A stretch of DNA of 64,000 nt, taken from the NCBI GenBank assembly GCA_950295325.1, contig OX485804.1:13206001-13270000 (forward strand), given 5' to 3'. The translations under genes and the position numbers were made by a program. The notes beneath the pieces were generated by a model. That model saw only the letters and a list, made by a program, of their open reading frames with translations. It did no database searches and was not told where the DNA came from. Shown here piece by piece: positions 23,342 to 34,397 of this stretch (positions within the stretch are counted from its first letter, which is position 1; each line of letters begins with the position of its first letter). The DNA is from Polytrichum commune. Its lineage: Eukaryota > Streptophyta > Polytrichopsida > Polytrichales > Polytrichaceae.

Positions 23342-23531
23342 GCACCGGTGGTCTAGTGGTAGAATAGTACCCTGCCACGTCAGTTCCTGTTCTGGGCTCG
23401 GTGGACTCTTCCCCCCCTTTGTTGGGGCTTTGTATTTGACTCTTCTCATTTTTAACCTCGGTGAGGTCTTCACAGTACCCTGCCACGTCAGCAGAACGGT
23501 ACAGACCCGGGTTCGATTCCCGGCCGGTGCA
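23342..23531 (+). tRNA. tRNA-Gly(GCC) with a 119-nt insertion at the intron site
   Basis: Acceptor GCACCGG pairs with CCGGTGC, the D-arm and T-arm (GGGTTCGATTCCC) are intact, and the anticodon is GCC. The exons are 23342-23377 and 23497-23531, giving a normal 71-nt tRNA with a 5-bp anticodon stem GTACC/GGTAC. The interruption falls just 3' of position 37, where eukaryotic nuclear tRNA introns sit. It consists of the 11-nt insert seen in the partner gene plus 108 bp: a 90-bp unknown sequence bracketed by direct 18-bp copies AGTACCCTGCCACGTCAG (23366-23383 and 23474-23491). Whether the tRNA splicing endonuclease can process it is unknown; it may be dead. Confidence 0.75.
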
Positions 23532-23744
23532 ACGTTTTCTTTTTTTCCAACTTGAACGAAGTTCATATGTGGATATCCTTAAGCTGGTCTGGTATGAGAG
23601 CTAAAAGGAGTGTGACTGTTCACATCAACCACGCATGAGCTTCGTTCGTGAATTGTTAAAAATGAAAACTTGGAAACGGAAAACAACCAAGGCTCAAGTA
23701 TATCCACACATGAACATTTTTCAAGTTCAAAAGAAAAGAAGTGT

Positions 23745-23826
23745 TGCACCGGCCGGGAATCGAACCCGGGTCTGTACCGTTCTGCTGACGTGGCAGGGTA
23801 CTATTCTACCACTAGACCACCGGTGC
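23745..23826 (-). tRNA. tRNA-Gly(GCC) with an 11-nt intron
   Basis: This 82-nt gene lies opposite and tail-to-tail with the gene at 23342. It folds as a standard tRNA-Gly if 11 nt (CGTCAGCAGAA) directly after position 37 are removed: the loop becomes CTGCCAC with anticodon GCC, closed by GTACC/GGTAC. A and B boxes are intact, and the acceptor GCACCGG/CCGGTGC is perfect. Plant nuclear introns are usually confined to tRNA-Tyr and elongator tRNA-Met, so an intron in tRNA-Gly is unexpected. It could instead be a pseudogene with an insertion at this one place. Confidence 0.85.
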
Positions 23827-24711
23827 GCCATCACAAGACCCTTTCGTAGATACCGCTGTCCGAGCCCTGACTCGGCGTAACCAGCCGGCTACGAACGAAG
23901 CTCATGCGTTATTGATGTCCACTGGTACACTCGTTTCAGCTTTCATACAAGATCTCATTCCAGAACCCACATTTCTGCAAGACACGACATGAGCTCGAAC
24001 TTAAAAACCCGTACAATACGTTAAAAAGCTTTCATGGCACCCCTGAAGGCTATTTCGCAACTTATGCTTCCAAGAGTTGGACTCCTTTGGTCAAGATCGG
24101 GAATTGTGCATACCTTCATGTACTCGCACCTGCTCTGATATTACTGAAACTGGGTTTGACTTTTATGCAAGATGACACATAGATAAACATTGACTGCTCT
24201 GTGACAATGCACATGTCAGCTGATACATGTCACGATTTCAGAACAATTTGGCAAGAAAAGCTTTTGCCAATGTGCAGTCTACTCTTCATCAAAGTTCTGA
24301 TGTGCAATCCACAAAACTGGACTCCACAAAATCACCTTTACAATGGTGGAAACTTCATGAGGTCAAAGTTGTGCATCCTTTGAGTTCTCAATTTGTGCAT
24401 ACATATATACATCAATATTGCAGATTAATAATATTTTAAAGTCGTAGTGATTTTGAGATATTGCAATAATCTCAACAATCGATGTTCAATGTTAGGTTTG
24501 CTTCTGTAAGGTGCAGAGGCACAACTAACATGGTTGAAAGAATGTTGCTACATCAAACATGATCCAGCCAAATGTAGACAATGATAACACAAGATTTCAC
24601 GGTTTACTGTAGAGACCATCATATGTGTCATAAAATATTTATTTTTACCAACTTTCATATGATCAGGCTGATTTGAATTCTCCATAATTCGTCACTTACA
24701 CGAGTCACATT

Positions 24712-25560
24712 TCAGTAGGGTTGGATGGCACCAGTCTGATGATCAACTATGTTACAAACATGTTGGAGTTTGTCAATATTTTGGATTTGGTTAATTTAGA
24801 TCATTTAGTGTCACAAATGACATAATGAGCTGGAGGCATTAAATCTTTTTACTTACATTCTGAGCAGCAGGACTCCACTGAACGTGCAATCTTCGATTGT
24901 CGTGCACAGACGTGTCGTGGGACTCGTGCGTCGCCAGAGACCTCCATCACATCACCCATATTTAGTGGGATCTTAGATGACTTTGATATCAGAAGTTTCT
25001 TTCCTGGCAAGCTGTCTGTCTGTGCCTCTAACAAGGTTGACTTGTAAGATTTCCTACATCTGTAAAGGATGACAAGTTCTCAGATATTGATTGATCTGCC
25101 CAGGAAGGTGCAATGGGGAGAGTACATGTTTTACCTTCACCAATATTACGTACACTGAATAAGACATTATTACACCCAGTAACTACGAATAGTAACACGC
25201 ACTACTCGGGATAATAAGTGTAGTATTCTCTATTGACACTTGATTTTTTTTTTTTTCTAAGTTTCTCTTTAGAGAATTACTTTCTGCACCATATGCAGCC
25301 TCTTTCATATATGGGGACATAACTAGCACTTCCACAATTTCCAGGCTTTCTTAAAGTTATACAAGTGCCCCCAATTCAGGAAATCGAGAATAACATTGTT
25401 CCTCCTGCTCCTGCACAAATTTTGAGATTCTTGCAATTGTCATTATAGTTCAAAAGTGCAACAGTGTATGATGCAACAGTAACAGAATGTTAGGTTCAAA
25501 TGGTTGTGTGATTCTTGGAACCTGCCTACATTTTATAACACAAAGTTTAGCTGTGGGAGA
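24712..25560 (+). repeat. Second copy of the RAD51AP1-like 3' segment
   Basis: Same-orientation duplicate of 17915-18690, placed immediately beyond the palindrome. It keeps the end of intron 6, the last exon and the 3' flank. It differs by substitutions, by a roughly 70-bp extra piece near 25152-25222 ('acactgaataag..aataagtgta'), and by a longer T run near 25244. Confidence 0.85.
24867..24976 (+). pseudogene. Duplicated terminal exon of the RAD51AP1-like gene
   Basis: Reads like the parent exon in the frame ending TAG at 24974-24976: HRRVVGLVRRQRPP then HHPYLVGS. The serine of the GLSR motif is replaced by valine and PLHP is changed. A one-base deletion just after the 'gagcag' acceptor puts the natural splice junction out of frame and leads to a stop, so it should not work as an alternative last exon. 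No copies of exons 1-6 accompany it. Confidence 0.8.
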
Positions 25561-26369
25561 TTATTTGTAGGAGTTATATGCTATCTCTCACTCACTACAG
25601 AACCTGAGATTGGAGGTAGTCAAGAGAGGTTCATAATCAAAGTAAATTGATCAACCCAACAGCTCCAACGCATTTCTGTGGAGGAGCGCCTCAGGTTGGT
25701 GTCTCTGGAATTGCTGTGGCTGCCAATCTTGTAGATTGATCCCTTGTGCAGCAAATAAACGTCATGCACTGTCAATTGGCAAGTTTGGTGACTACAACAG
25801 TTTTGCGCATACATTAGAAATTTCACTCAATTGGGGATACGGAAAATGTGCACGTCATTCAAGGACTGATTGATCAACCTCTAAGGCAGTCTGGATACAA
25901 ACACCACCAACTCTAAATATAATCATGCAATAGTTTGAAGCAATGCATTGTGAAAGCTGGAAGGACTCTTGAACGTTTGCACATAGATACTATTAAAGTT
26001 GTCCATAATCAAGTGCTGTTATGCACTATTTGACATCTGCAAGATGGGACACTGAGTAGCTGCCATGTAGAGGGTACATAATAGTTTCCTTCACCCACTT
26101 GGTTTTGCAAATTGGAGTCAACTTACTTGACTTTGCGTTGCTCACTGGAAAAGAAAACTCTGAGGTGCATGCTCTATGCACTGCAGTTGGAAGAAACACC
26201 CATTAGACACATGGATTCTTCTGACAGTATGCTACATGTATGTATTGTACAAAGCAAATTGCCTATGGCTACTGCCTAGCTGTGGAATTTCTCACAATGC
26301 TGCTGCATGCTTTTCACTTGGATGCAAGTTGCCATGACCTTTGAGGGTTCACATTTCACCCCCCCACAT
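25561..26369. other. Intergenic and probable 3' UTR of the kinesin gene
   Basis: Lies downstream of the kinesin stop codon (26370, minus strand). No gene is recognised. A short G/C run sits near 26360. The nearest part probably belongs to the kinesin transcript; no polyadenylation site can be fixed by eye. Confidence 0.4.
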
Positions 26370-29300
26370 TCACAATATCACTTGTCGTACGGCATTTGTG
26401 TTGAAGATGGCATTGGCCTGTGCACATGAAGAAAATAGTTTCAGGTGCTCAGTTGTTGATTCTATTTTATTTGATATTGAAGATGATGGACACTGCCTGT
26501 TGAAAGATTTGAAATGCTGAGTTGCACACAATATTGAGGTCCTAAACCAGTTGGAGGACGTGTCATTACCTGCCTCACACTCAGTCCAATCTTTTGAAGA
26601 TCGTCAAACTGCACAGTAGCAAATACGGTAAAAGACTAGTGAGAATAGATTTTTTTTTTTTATTGCTCAGATTTTTGTGCTTACAATGGTGTTTCGATAT
26701 TCTCTGTATAGTCTAACCTGGCCACACGAATCACAATCTTTACATCAAATTCTGTGCCACATACCTGAAGAAGACATGCCCAGAATTGACCACCAAACTG
26801 GTGAATATGTACATATTTAGATGGACTGATTGTGGATATGTTAGGCCTACTGTTGGCACAATTCCAAATTTCATTTAGACAGAATCATACCTCTTTAAGA
26901 GGCTCTGGTGATGTTTCACGCAACTTCAAAATCCTCTCTGTGCGTACAGGCCCGATACCCTGCAAAGAGGAACAATTCATGTTGGTTCCAGAAGACCATC
27001 TTACTGCAATCACCATATGAGATTTGATATGTGTTCCACGCTGATTCAGTGAATAGATCCGACTTGCATATATCCCACATACAATGAGCTTTGGCATACC
27101 CTTAGTTGAAGTAGCTCCTCCCTGCGGAACAGACAGATCAGACTGGTCACAAATGATTACATGCATTAGCTGCTTTTATACCGGTGTTTATATTCCTTTC
27201 CATTATTTTGTTTGACTATAATTTTGACATAACCAGTTTACAAATGAGGAATATGACGCTAACAGCCATACCTGCTTGCTGTGTTCAGGGTATCTAAGTA
27301 TTCCTTTGCCAACGTCCTCTGCACATGGACACACAGAGACGGAAATGAGTTGCATTGTACAAGTGTAAAGAAAATACGAGAAATTGTAAATCTGATTCTG
27401 CTGCTAGAATGCCGATAAGAACATGTGAATAAAGGAGACCTTCCTTTTGCAAATAAATAGAAAAAGTTACCTGTAGCTCCGGGTTGGTTCTACTAAACTT
27501 GTCAAACGGAGTGCCTGTGCATGATACAGGGGTGAGCATTGAATTCTCTCCTAATGCAGGAGTCATCGGATCACAAGCTGCGAGCTTCAAAGGTGATTGA
27601 TGATCAATTCCATTGAAGTTGCTCTCGGCGAAGTTTCTCTCCAAAGAACCCACGGCATAGTCCACGGTGGATGACTTGCATTTTAGTGGAGTGACATCCA
27701 ACTCCGCAACTCGTGGCATATTTACAGGTAGTGGTGCAAGAGCACGCAAGCTGAGACTGAGGTTCTTCAGTCTTGCGCTAAGAGGTGGGGAGGTCGTAGA
27801 ATTCACTGGGGTTTTGTATGCCGACAGTGTAGATAGACTGAGGTTCTTCAGTCTTTCACTGAGAGGTGGAGAGGTGAACGCCACAATTGCAGTATTTTCA
27901 GCCGATTGTGTATTTGGGCTGCAATTGTCCTTATTGGCTCCGGAGGCCCCTTTTATAAGCACCATTGAGTGTTTCAGTATTCACAGATCACAAGCAAAAC
28001 TGCATCAAGAGCGTAATTGATACTTCACGTACTGATGCTCTATACTTATAAGGTACGATAGTTTGGACATTGATTGAACAAAGACTTGATTAAGCAAAGA
28101 GGATACCTAAGTGCACACTGTTCGGTTGTTGCTCCTGATTGCTAACAGTATTCGTAGAACCTTTGTCCGAAATATAAGTCCAACTCACACCTGTGTCCTT
28201 TTCTACTCCTGATTTAGTGAAGGAGGTTCCAAAAGCGCACTGCATGGGAGAAGAATATGTCAGAACAATAACAAGTACTTAGTCAATCGCGGATAGGTCT
28301 CATCTAAACATCGGTCTCAAGAATGAGCTCAAAGACTTAAAAGTTTAGTCTACCTATTAGTAAATCTCTATGTCAACGCACATGTTCTGGCTTATCGCAA
28401 GTGAAAATAATCGGAGGTGGCCACATCGAATGTACCTCATTTCCTGTTTGCAATTTTCTCGCTTTGTCCACAATCTTCACCCTGTAGCGAAAATCAATTA
28501 GTACAATTGTCAGACTTCTGAGAAAGATGCTAGTGAAAATAGTGGCAATGTATGCACACAATTTATCACGAATACGTCACATAACTCACCTTGGTTTAGG
28601 GTTACCAGTATTGGGGACAGACATGGCTGCCCTCTTCGGTGCTGCGGCTGCTTTAGAGGCACTTGGTGTCTTCGCACAAAGTGGACTAGGATAGATAGTG
28701 ACTGGCCTTCGTGGTGTTCGGTTCTTCGACTCTCGCCATGCCTTCAGTTTGGCCTCCATATCCAATTTCTGATCATTGGCATCCCCTTGATATTCAACTT
28801 GAAGTCTATTTACCACCTGCCTTGATTTTGATGCCATGCTGAGTGTTGCAGAGGACTCTTGGTAACAGTCTGAATTCTGGAAGTTACAATTCCAGATCAA
28901 AAAAATTAGTACAAGATCAAAATTGCACATCAAGCCACACCAACTTCCTTCTGTACTCGGGCCAAGGTTATTGTGAACAAGTAATCAACTGCTAGGGAAC
29001 AAGCATGCCTTATGCTGAAAACAAACTCACCAGGCAAGCCACCATCACAGCACGGCTGGTGCCACCTAACGAATCTTGCAATATCCTGGTAAGCTTGCTG
29101 TCACGATATGGCACTCGAGAGTCATTCGCATTAAGAGCACTGATAACCTTCGACAAGGCAAAAAGCGATTGATTGATTGCAGTGCTCTCAAGCAAACGCA
29201 AACCATCATTTCCTGTTCTGCGGTTGTTCTCGCTTCCTGCAATGTGATTCCAAAATGAAAAATGACGGGAATCTGATGATACACAAACCCTGAGGATCTG

Positions 29301-31147
29301 AACTCTAAAGGAGGACATTGTTCCACCGGTGTTACTTGATAGTATTTCCTTGGGCCATTCAATTATTAAAATACACAGGAATTGAATGTACAAACTAAAT
29401 AGAAGTCAGATATACCTGCAAGATCAATGAGATTAAGCTTTCCTGACAGCTCTGCAAAGGGGCTGCCGTCATTACTGTTTGTCACTGTGATTGTGAGAAT
29501 TGAATGGCTTCGACTAGACACATCATTGAGACCGGTCAATCCTGTGCGACGAAATGCGCATCCTTCCCCAAATATTGTATCGAAGTCCTCAATGTTGTTC
29601 ACTTCCACCTGTATTCAGAATAACGCCTCACTAAAACGAGACCAACTATTTTCACCTTCGTCATCAAAATGCGATGCATAAGGAGAATGTAAGTCCGGAT
29701 AATAATTATTTATGAATTAACTCCTGAGTTAGAAACTTGCCTGTGCTAGACCACGCAGCTGGATACGACCATGGCCATCTTCGAGCACCGGGAGCTCCAT
29801 GTCCGTTAAGTTCAGGAGATCGTAGCAACGATCCATATAGACTTCGTAGAAGGATATGTCTATTTGGCTCATTGTGGTGTTTGCCATTGCCAGGATGCTC
29901 TCCATCGCCAAGGTCATTAAACCCGGTTGATCGTCGGAACCCTAAACACCACTCTTAGATTGTAAAAACCAAGAGTTTGAAGTTCATTTGAGTGGTCCTT
30001 CTTTCTATTCCATTTTCTCGCTTTACCTAGGAATGGGTGTCTAGGAGATCGGAGCGGCAGCATTTTTTGTTATTGCAATAGTAAGAGAAGTATCCATCCA
30101 ACTATGCCGCAAACTTGAATGATGGACTCAATGTTACTGCCTTCGCATGACTGAGTTCCACTCAAAATACCACTTAGGGCTATGAGTGGTACAAAACGCC
30201 TAATTAGAGATGACACTAACCTGCTTAAACGACAAGGCAATTGTATCTGCGCTGTATTTGATTAGTTAACTTCGCATAACTTGCATCATGTAGGTTCCGA
30301 AAGGAGTTAGAGGCTAATTATTCGGTGCAACTCATCAGCACAACTTATACGAGAAACACTAACCTCCATTGTATATGTTTTGCCACTTCCTGTAGCACCA
30401 TATGCAAAGACTGTAGCATTGTTCCCACGAAAAATCGATGGAAGGATAGGCTCCACTTCCGCAGAAAAGATGCTGCTTACTGGATCTTGCTCAGAATAGC
30501 AAGCATCCAGCTGGTATGACTCCACGCGACTGCACGAATGCACATCGCATCATTTCAAATCCACACTATGACTCAGACCAGACGACGAAAAGCAAATTGA
30601 GGGGGAGACATTGAAATTGCAAACTTCATCCAATGTCAAAGCACCGCTCTTCGATTAACAATAATATTAATAGCATTGTACTAGCGACTACTGCCTCTCA
30701 TGGCCTCTGATCAGTACGCCAATTTGATTTTCGTCAGAGTAGCACGACACGCGAAGCGTCAAGAGTTCCACCAAGATATTCACGATGCATTAGAGACGAG
30801 TGTTACTGGTACTTAATCATAGTGTACATTATTTCTTAGTGCTACAGCAATTATAGAAACCAGAGTAGTGATTGGAAGCTGAACCTTGTGTTCTTGTCTG
30901 AGAGTCGAAGAGTATCAACTCCGTCTGATCCTTTAAAAATTTCCGTAATAGCACTCGTGTCGCAGGCCTCGGACTCCAAGGAAGGACGCACGCGAACCAC
31001 TACACGCACTCTACTTTCATGTCCTGTTTTTGGCACTCGACTGGTCGGAGTCCCCAATCTTGAGAGCCCAGGTGTGCCACCACGAGGAGTATTGTTAAGC
31101 CTTCCTGTCATGGCGCGTCCGGGCGTGCCAACCTTCGGGCTCGACAT
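26370..31147 (-). CDS. KIN10: Kinesin-10 motor protein (KID/KIF22 type)
   Basis: Exons in transcript order: 31147-30885, 30529-30364, 29941-29741, 29608-29416, 29236-29031, 28876-28590, 28481-28436, 28239-28191, 27949-27471, 27318-27272, 27121-27100, 26959-26891, 26608-26570 and 26417-26370 (2,115 bp, 704 aa). The motor has VVVRVRPS after a basic SP/TP-rich head, P-loop GATGSGKT (132-139), NDVSSRSH (238-245) and DLAGSE (272-277). A C-terminal helix-hairpin-helix region ([15 protein letters not shown], about 650-670) matches the DNA-binding end of KIF22. KIF22 binds chromosomes and helps move them in mitosis; the plant role is inferred. Intron 3 is GC-AG, and the 22-nt exon 27121-27100 is a microexon. 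The exon 8/9 junction and the last exon are the least certain: exon 8 may extend further 3', since its frame stays open through a second donor-like site. Confidence 0.88.
29609..29740 (-). other. GC-AG intron 3 of the kinesin gene
   Basis: On the minus strand the exon end CACAG is followed by GCAAGT instead of GTAAGT, and the intron ends in ACAG before GTGGAAGTG. Joining there gives LRGLAQ-VEVNN in frame, the family sequence; no GT site nearby keeps the frame. GC-AG introns are a known minority class, usually with an otherwise strong donor, as here. Confidence 0.8.
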
Positions 31148-31489
31148 CTCACTTTATCGTCCTGGACCAAGAAACGCAATTGCGGCAGGAGATTTGCAAC
31201 TTCGCAACAACGCTCCTACTCTGCTGCAGTCATAGCACTGATTGCGACGCATCGACAGGAGCTGAGCCAAGAAACGTCGCAACTCCCAAAGTCGTAGAGC
31301 TCTATACTGCACAAAGAACCAAATAATTCCAATCCAAACAGGAACGAAAACTCCCTCTCACTACGAGCTTCAAGCTCAAGCTATCAAACCTCAATTACAT
31401 ATAGTAGTTAAGAGAGCAGACAGAGCTTAACCAAAGGCGTCCTTGGCAACCTCCAAAACGTCACGAAACTCTCACGGAGTCAATTTCCA

Positions 31490-32200
31490 CACTCACTGTC
31501 CTCCCACTGTTCTTTGACAAACAATAGACGTCATAAAGGCAATCGACAGACTAAAAAAGCTCAATCCAACTCCAAAAACTTCCGATGCTGAGTCAGAGAC
31601 AAGTAGAACAAGCACAGGAGAGAGGAATGAATTGTTGTTGCTAGCTGTAAGAAATAATGTCGTCCTATCAAATGTTCTTGAACAGTCCTTAAAGTTTATA
31701 ATACAACAGAGGCGCTGCAAAAGCTCACTACGGCACGGCCAAAACTACCGACGGTGAGCCACTGACAAATAGAATAAGCAAAAGTGGGAAAATTGTCCTG
31801 TCAATTGCTCTTCGACAGACCTTGGAGTCTATAATGCCATAGAGAAGCTGAGAAAGCTCAGTACCGAACGGGTCTCCACTCAGAACCTATCGATGGAGAG
31901 CTAGAAACATGGAGAGGACTAACGTACTATTGCGAGCCAAAATGTTTCGCGAATGCAAACGAGGGAGAGAGAAATAGAATAAGCGCCAGTGCGGGCAATT
32001 GTCCTATCAAAGGCTCTTCGACAGACCTCACAGTCTACAATGCCATAGAGAAGCTGAAAAAGCACAATACCGAACGGGTCCCGACTCGGAAACTATCGAT
32101 GGAGAGCTAGAAACATGGAGAAGAGAGATGACTAACTTACTTACTGTAGCGAGCAAGAATGTTTCGAGAATGTAAAACGAGAGAGAGCGAGAGAGAGAGA
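31490..32200. repeat. Four diverging tandem repeats in the 5' flank of the kinesin gene
   Basis: The clearest pair has period 206 bp: 'attgtcct.tcaa..gctcttcgacagacct', 'ataatgccatagagaagctgaaaaagc' and 'cgatggagagctagaaacatggaga' (here with small changes) occur in 31790-31915 and 31996-32121. More diverged copies lie at about 31660-31770 and 31500-31620. A GA-rich tract (32184-32208) closes the array on the side away from the gene. Because the gene starts at 31147 on the minus strand, this is its upstream region; any promoter role is inferred. Confidence 0.75.
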
Positions 32201-32565
32201 GAGAGAGGAGTTCGTGGATGCTGGTCCGTCCGATTTGCCGCCGTTGACAGTGGTTTGGAATGGCGTGGGAAGCCTTAACGGCAACATCTGACGGCAATGA
32301 TGGCACGGTTCCCCAAAAGAACCCCTTAAGTGAACGGTCAGTCCTTCAGTAGTGCAGGGGCCAAATCAATTCGCCAGAAAAAATACTATCTGGCCAATAG
32401 CCTCTTCCCATTTTCAAATTTCCTTTGGAGGCTTTGTCAAACACAAGCAACCTGTGCCACCAAAAGCCCCACCCTACTGTTTCTTTAATCCCTTTTATAA
32501 TTCAAATTGCATAGTGGTGTTTAATATGACCAAAATTCAAACGGAAATTGGTAGGTAGTGAAATG

Positions 32566-32793
32566 TTATACTAAGTATTGTATTTAGTGTCACTTACTAT
32601 TTGGGATTACACGATGCTATAGCTATTTACTATATAGCTCATTTTGAACCAACAAAGGTCGATCGAGTTGGTTGTTTGGACATTTTAGAACATCAGCATC
32701 TTTATTTGTTAGAAAATTACGTTAACAGTAGAAAGATATTGCACTATGTAACACTAAATAACAAGTGATATTAAATACGTTGTTTAGTGTAGC
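32566..32793. repeat. MITE-like element related to family A
   Basis: The ends are imperfect inverted repeats: left ATACTAAGTATTGTATTTAG, then TGTCACTT; right, reverse-complemented, CTACACTAAACAACGTATTT, then AATATCACTT. About 230 bp, non-coding. The terminal CTACACTAA and the GTGTCACTT phrase recall family A, and interior text ('gatgctatagctatttactat') resembles 22122-22153. Confidence 0.6.
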
Positions 32794-34395
32794 GTTGTCC
32801 AAAATCAGTGTCCAAGGAGATTGTTGGCATCATATGTCCAAATCCTTGTGTTTCCAAGTCCAACCAATTGCATGTTATGATCTTTCGGTTTTATTTTATT
32901 TTATTTGCTCTAGATTTATCCAGTCTAGTGTGTTGTCAAAGAAGAATCTCATGCCGTGCATGCATACATGCACAGTACAATACGATTCCATACGGGGTTT
33001 AATTTACTTTATTTTTTTGAAGAGTATTTGATGAAAGGAGGGCGTTTTGCATGGGATTTTGTGGATGGAAAAAAAATCCACAGACAAAAATTTAAATAAA
33101 CTGTTAAAAGAGAAAAAGACATGACATGTGTGTGTTTCACGTGAGGAAGCATTGTCCATCATTTCCTTGTTTAAAAGTTAGGGTTTAGAAGAGGTAGATT
33201 TATGGGGTTGTCTAACTTTGGCTATTGTTTGAGACTAGCATTGATGATAGCCTTAGATAAATCTAGAGCTCCCTTCCCTGGCCACATGGTTCTAGTTAAT
33301 TTGGGGTATATTATATATATATTCCTTTACAATGATCCTTTACACCCTCCACCTGGAATCATGGAAACAAAACTTGTAGCCTAAAGAAAAAATGGAAATA
33401 AATAAATAAATAATTGTTAGATTTTTTTACACTGAATGAGTTATTTACAACTAGCAATTGGTTCTCCCCATTCATTGATCCAATTTTCTCCCTATTGTTT
33501 GTTTTATGATTTATCCCCTAGGGTGTGCACCTTTCATTAAAAACCAAGAACCATGTGCATTCGCAACATTATCTAAAAATACCCTCCACACAAGTTTTTT
33601 GGTTGTAAAATCAAGCAATACTTGTACAATTTCAATGATAAAAATACAAGTGACAATATGTATACATAAAAAATCTACATTCATATAAAGTCATTAACAT
33701 AAGTATACAAAGATTCTTTTAAATACCAATTAACCCTTATCATATGTCAAATGCAAAACCCTAGCATTCATCATAAAATTGTCAAAGACTTTTTCATCCC
33801 CCGAATGTAACTCATAAGCATCTAATTCTACAATATATGTCATAAAAGCTAGTGTAATTATTGTTTCAAAAGATCAATAAGATCATATGAATTTTTTTTT
33901 ATCAAATGATTAGTAAGATCATAAGTCCACTTGTTGCTAGTTTTTTTTGATACCAACATAAGCCAATGTCCATGTTTGATGAACGGTCCTTCAAGTCAAT
34001 TGGATCCCAATACTCCACCTAGCAATTACCAATTTTTTTACATCCCAACACACCACACCTTCATTGGTGCTTTTTGTTTGCTTTTTTGTTTTTGGTCTAC
34101 CACATTTTTGACAATTCTAGCTTTAGGTGTGTTCTTGTCTTAAATTTCCTTGCCTGCATCTTGTAGTCATGATAACAATCAAAACTCAAAGTATCTTGAA
34201 CAAATAAAGGCTACTTGACCCATTTTACTCCACTTGTTAATTAGTCTCTACCATGCATGCTTTAATAATAGCCACAACTTAATTCAGAGACAAGAAAAGC
34301 ATTTTGCTCTTTATTCAAAACCAAGAATTCAATTGATGAAAGAAGTTATCTATAAACAACTATTGTTGCTTCCACGCTCTAATGCACAAAACCAC
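32794..34395. other. Intergenic region, nothing identified
   Basis: AT-rich DNA with no recognisable gene, tRNA or long repeat. It contains a short (AAAT)n run near 33400 and several T runs. Open frames are short and without motifs. Confidence 0.4.
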
Positions 34396-34397
34396 TA

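Larger units (their letters stand above)
22855..24290. repeat. Large imperfect palindrome carrying two tRNA-Gly genes
   Basis: The left arm (about 22855-23590) and right arm (about 23690-24290) are reverse complements with scattered differences, separated by about 100 bp. Matching landmarks include 'tgcacattggcaaaagcttttcttgccaaattgtt', split here as about 22860-22894 left and 24247-24284 right. Others are 'cagagcagtcaatgtttatctatg', 'gcataagttgcgaaatagcc' and 'gtagccggctggttacgccga'. The left arm has extra sequence near 22975-22995 and the 108-bp insertion in its tRNA gene. Long arms like these can extrude a cruciform and are prone to rearrangement. Confidence 0.9.

Noticed and set aside
23334..23555. 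Open frames across the tRNA-Gly genes and their insert
   Set aside because: These frames are translations of tRNA sequence and are explained by it.
25152..25222. Roughly 70-bp extra piece in the duplicated segment as a tiny transposon
   Set aside because: Only about 6 bp of inverted ends (TACACT/AGTGTA) are shared and the parent sequence is itself altered there, so an insertion cannot be separated from local divergence.
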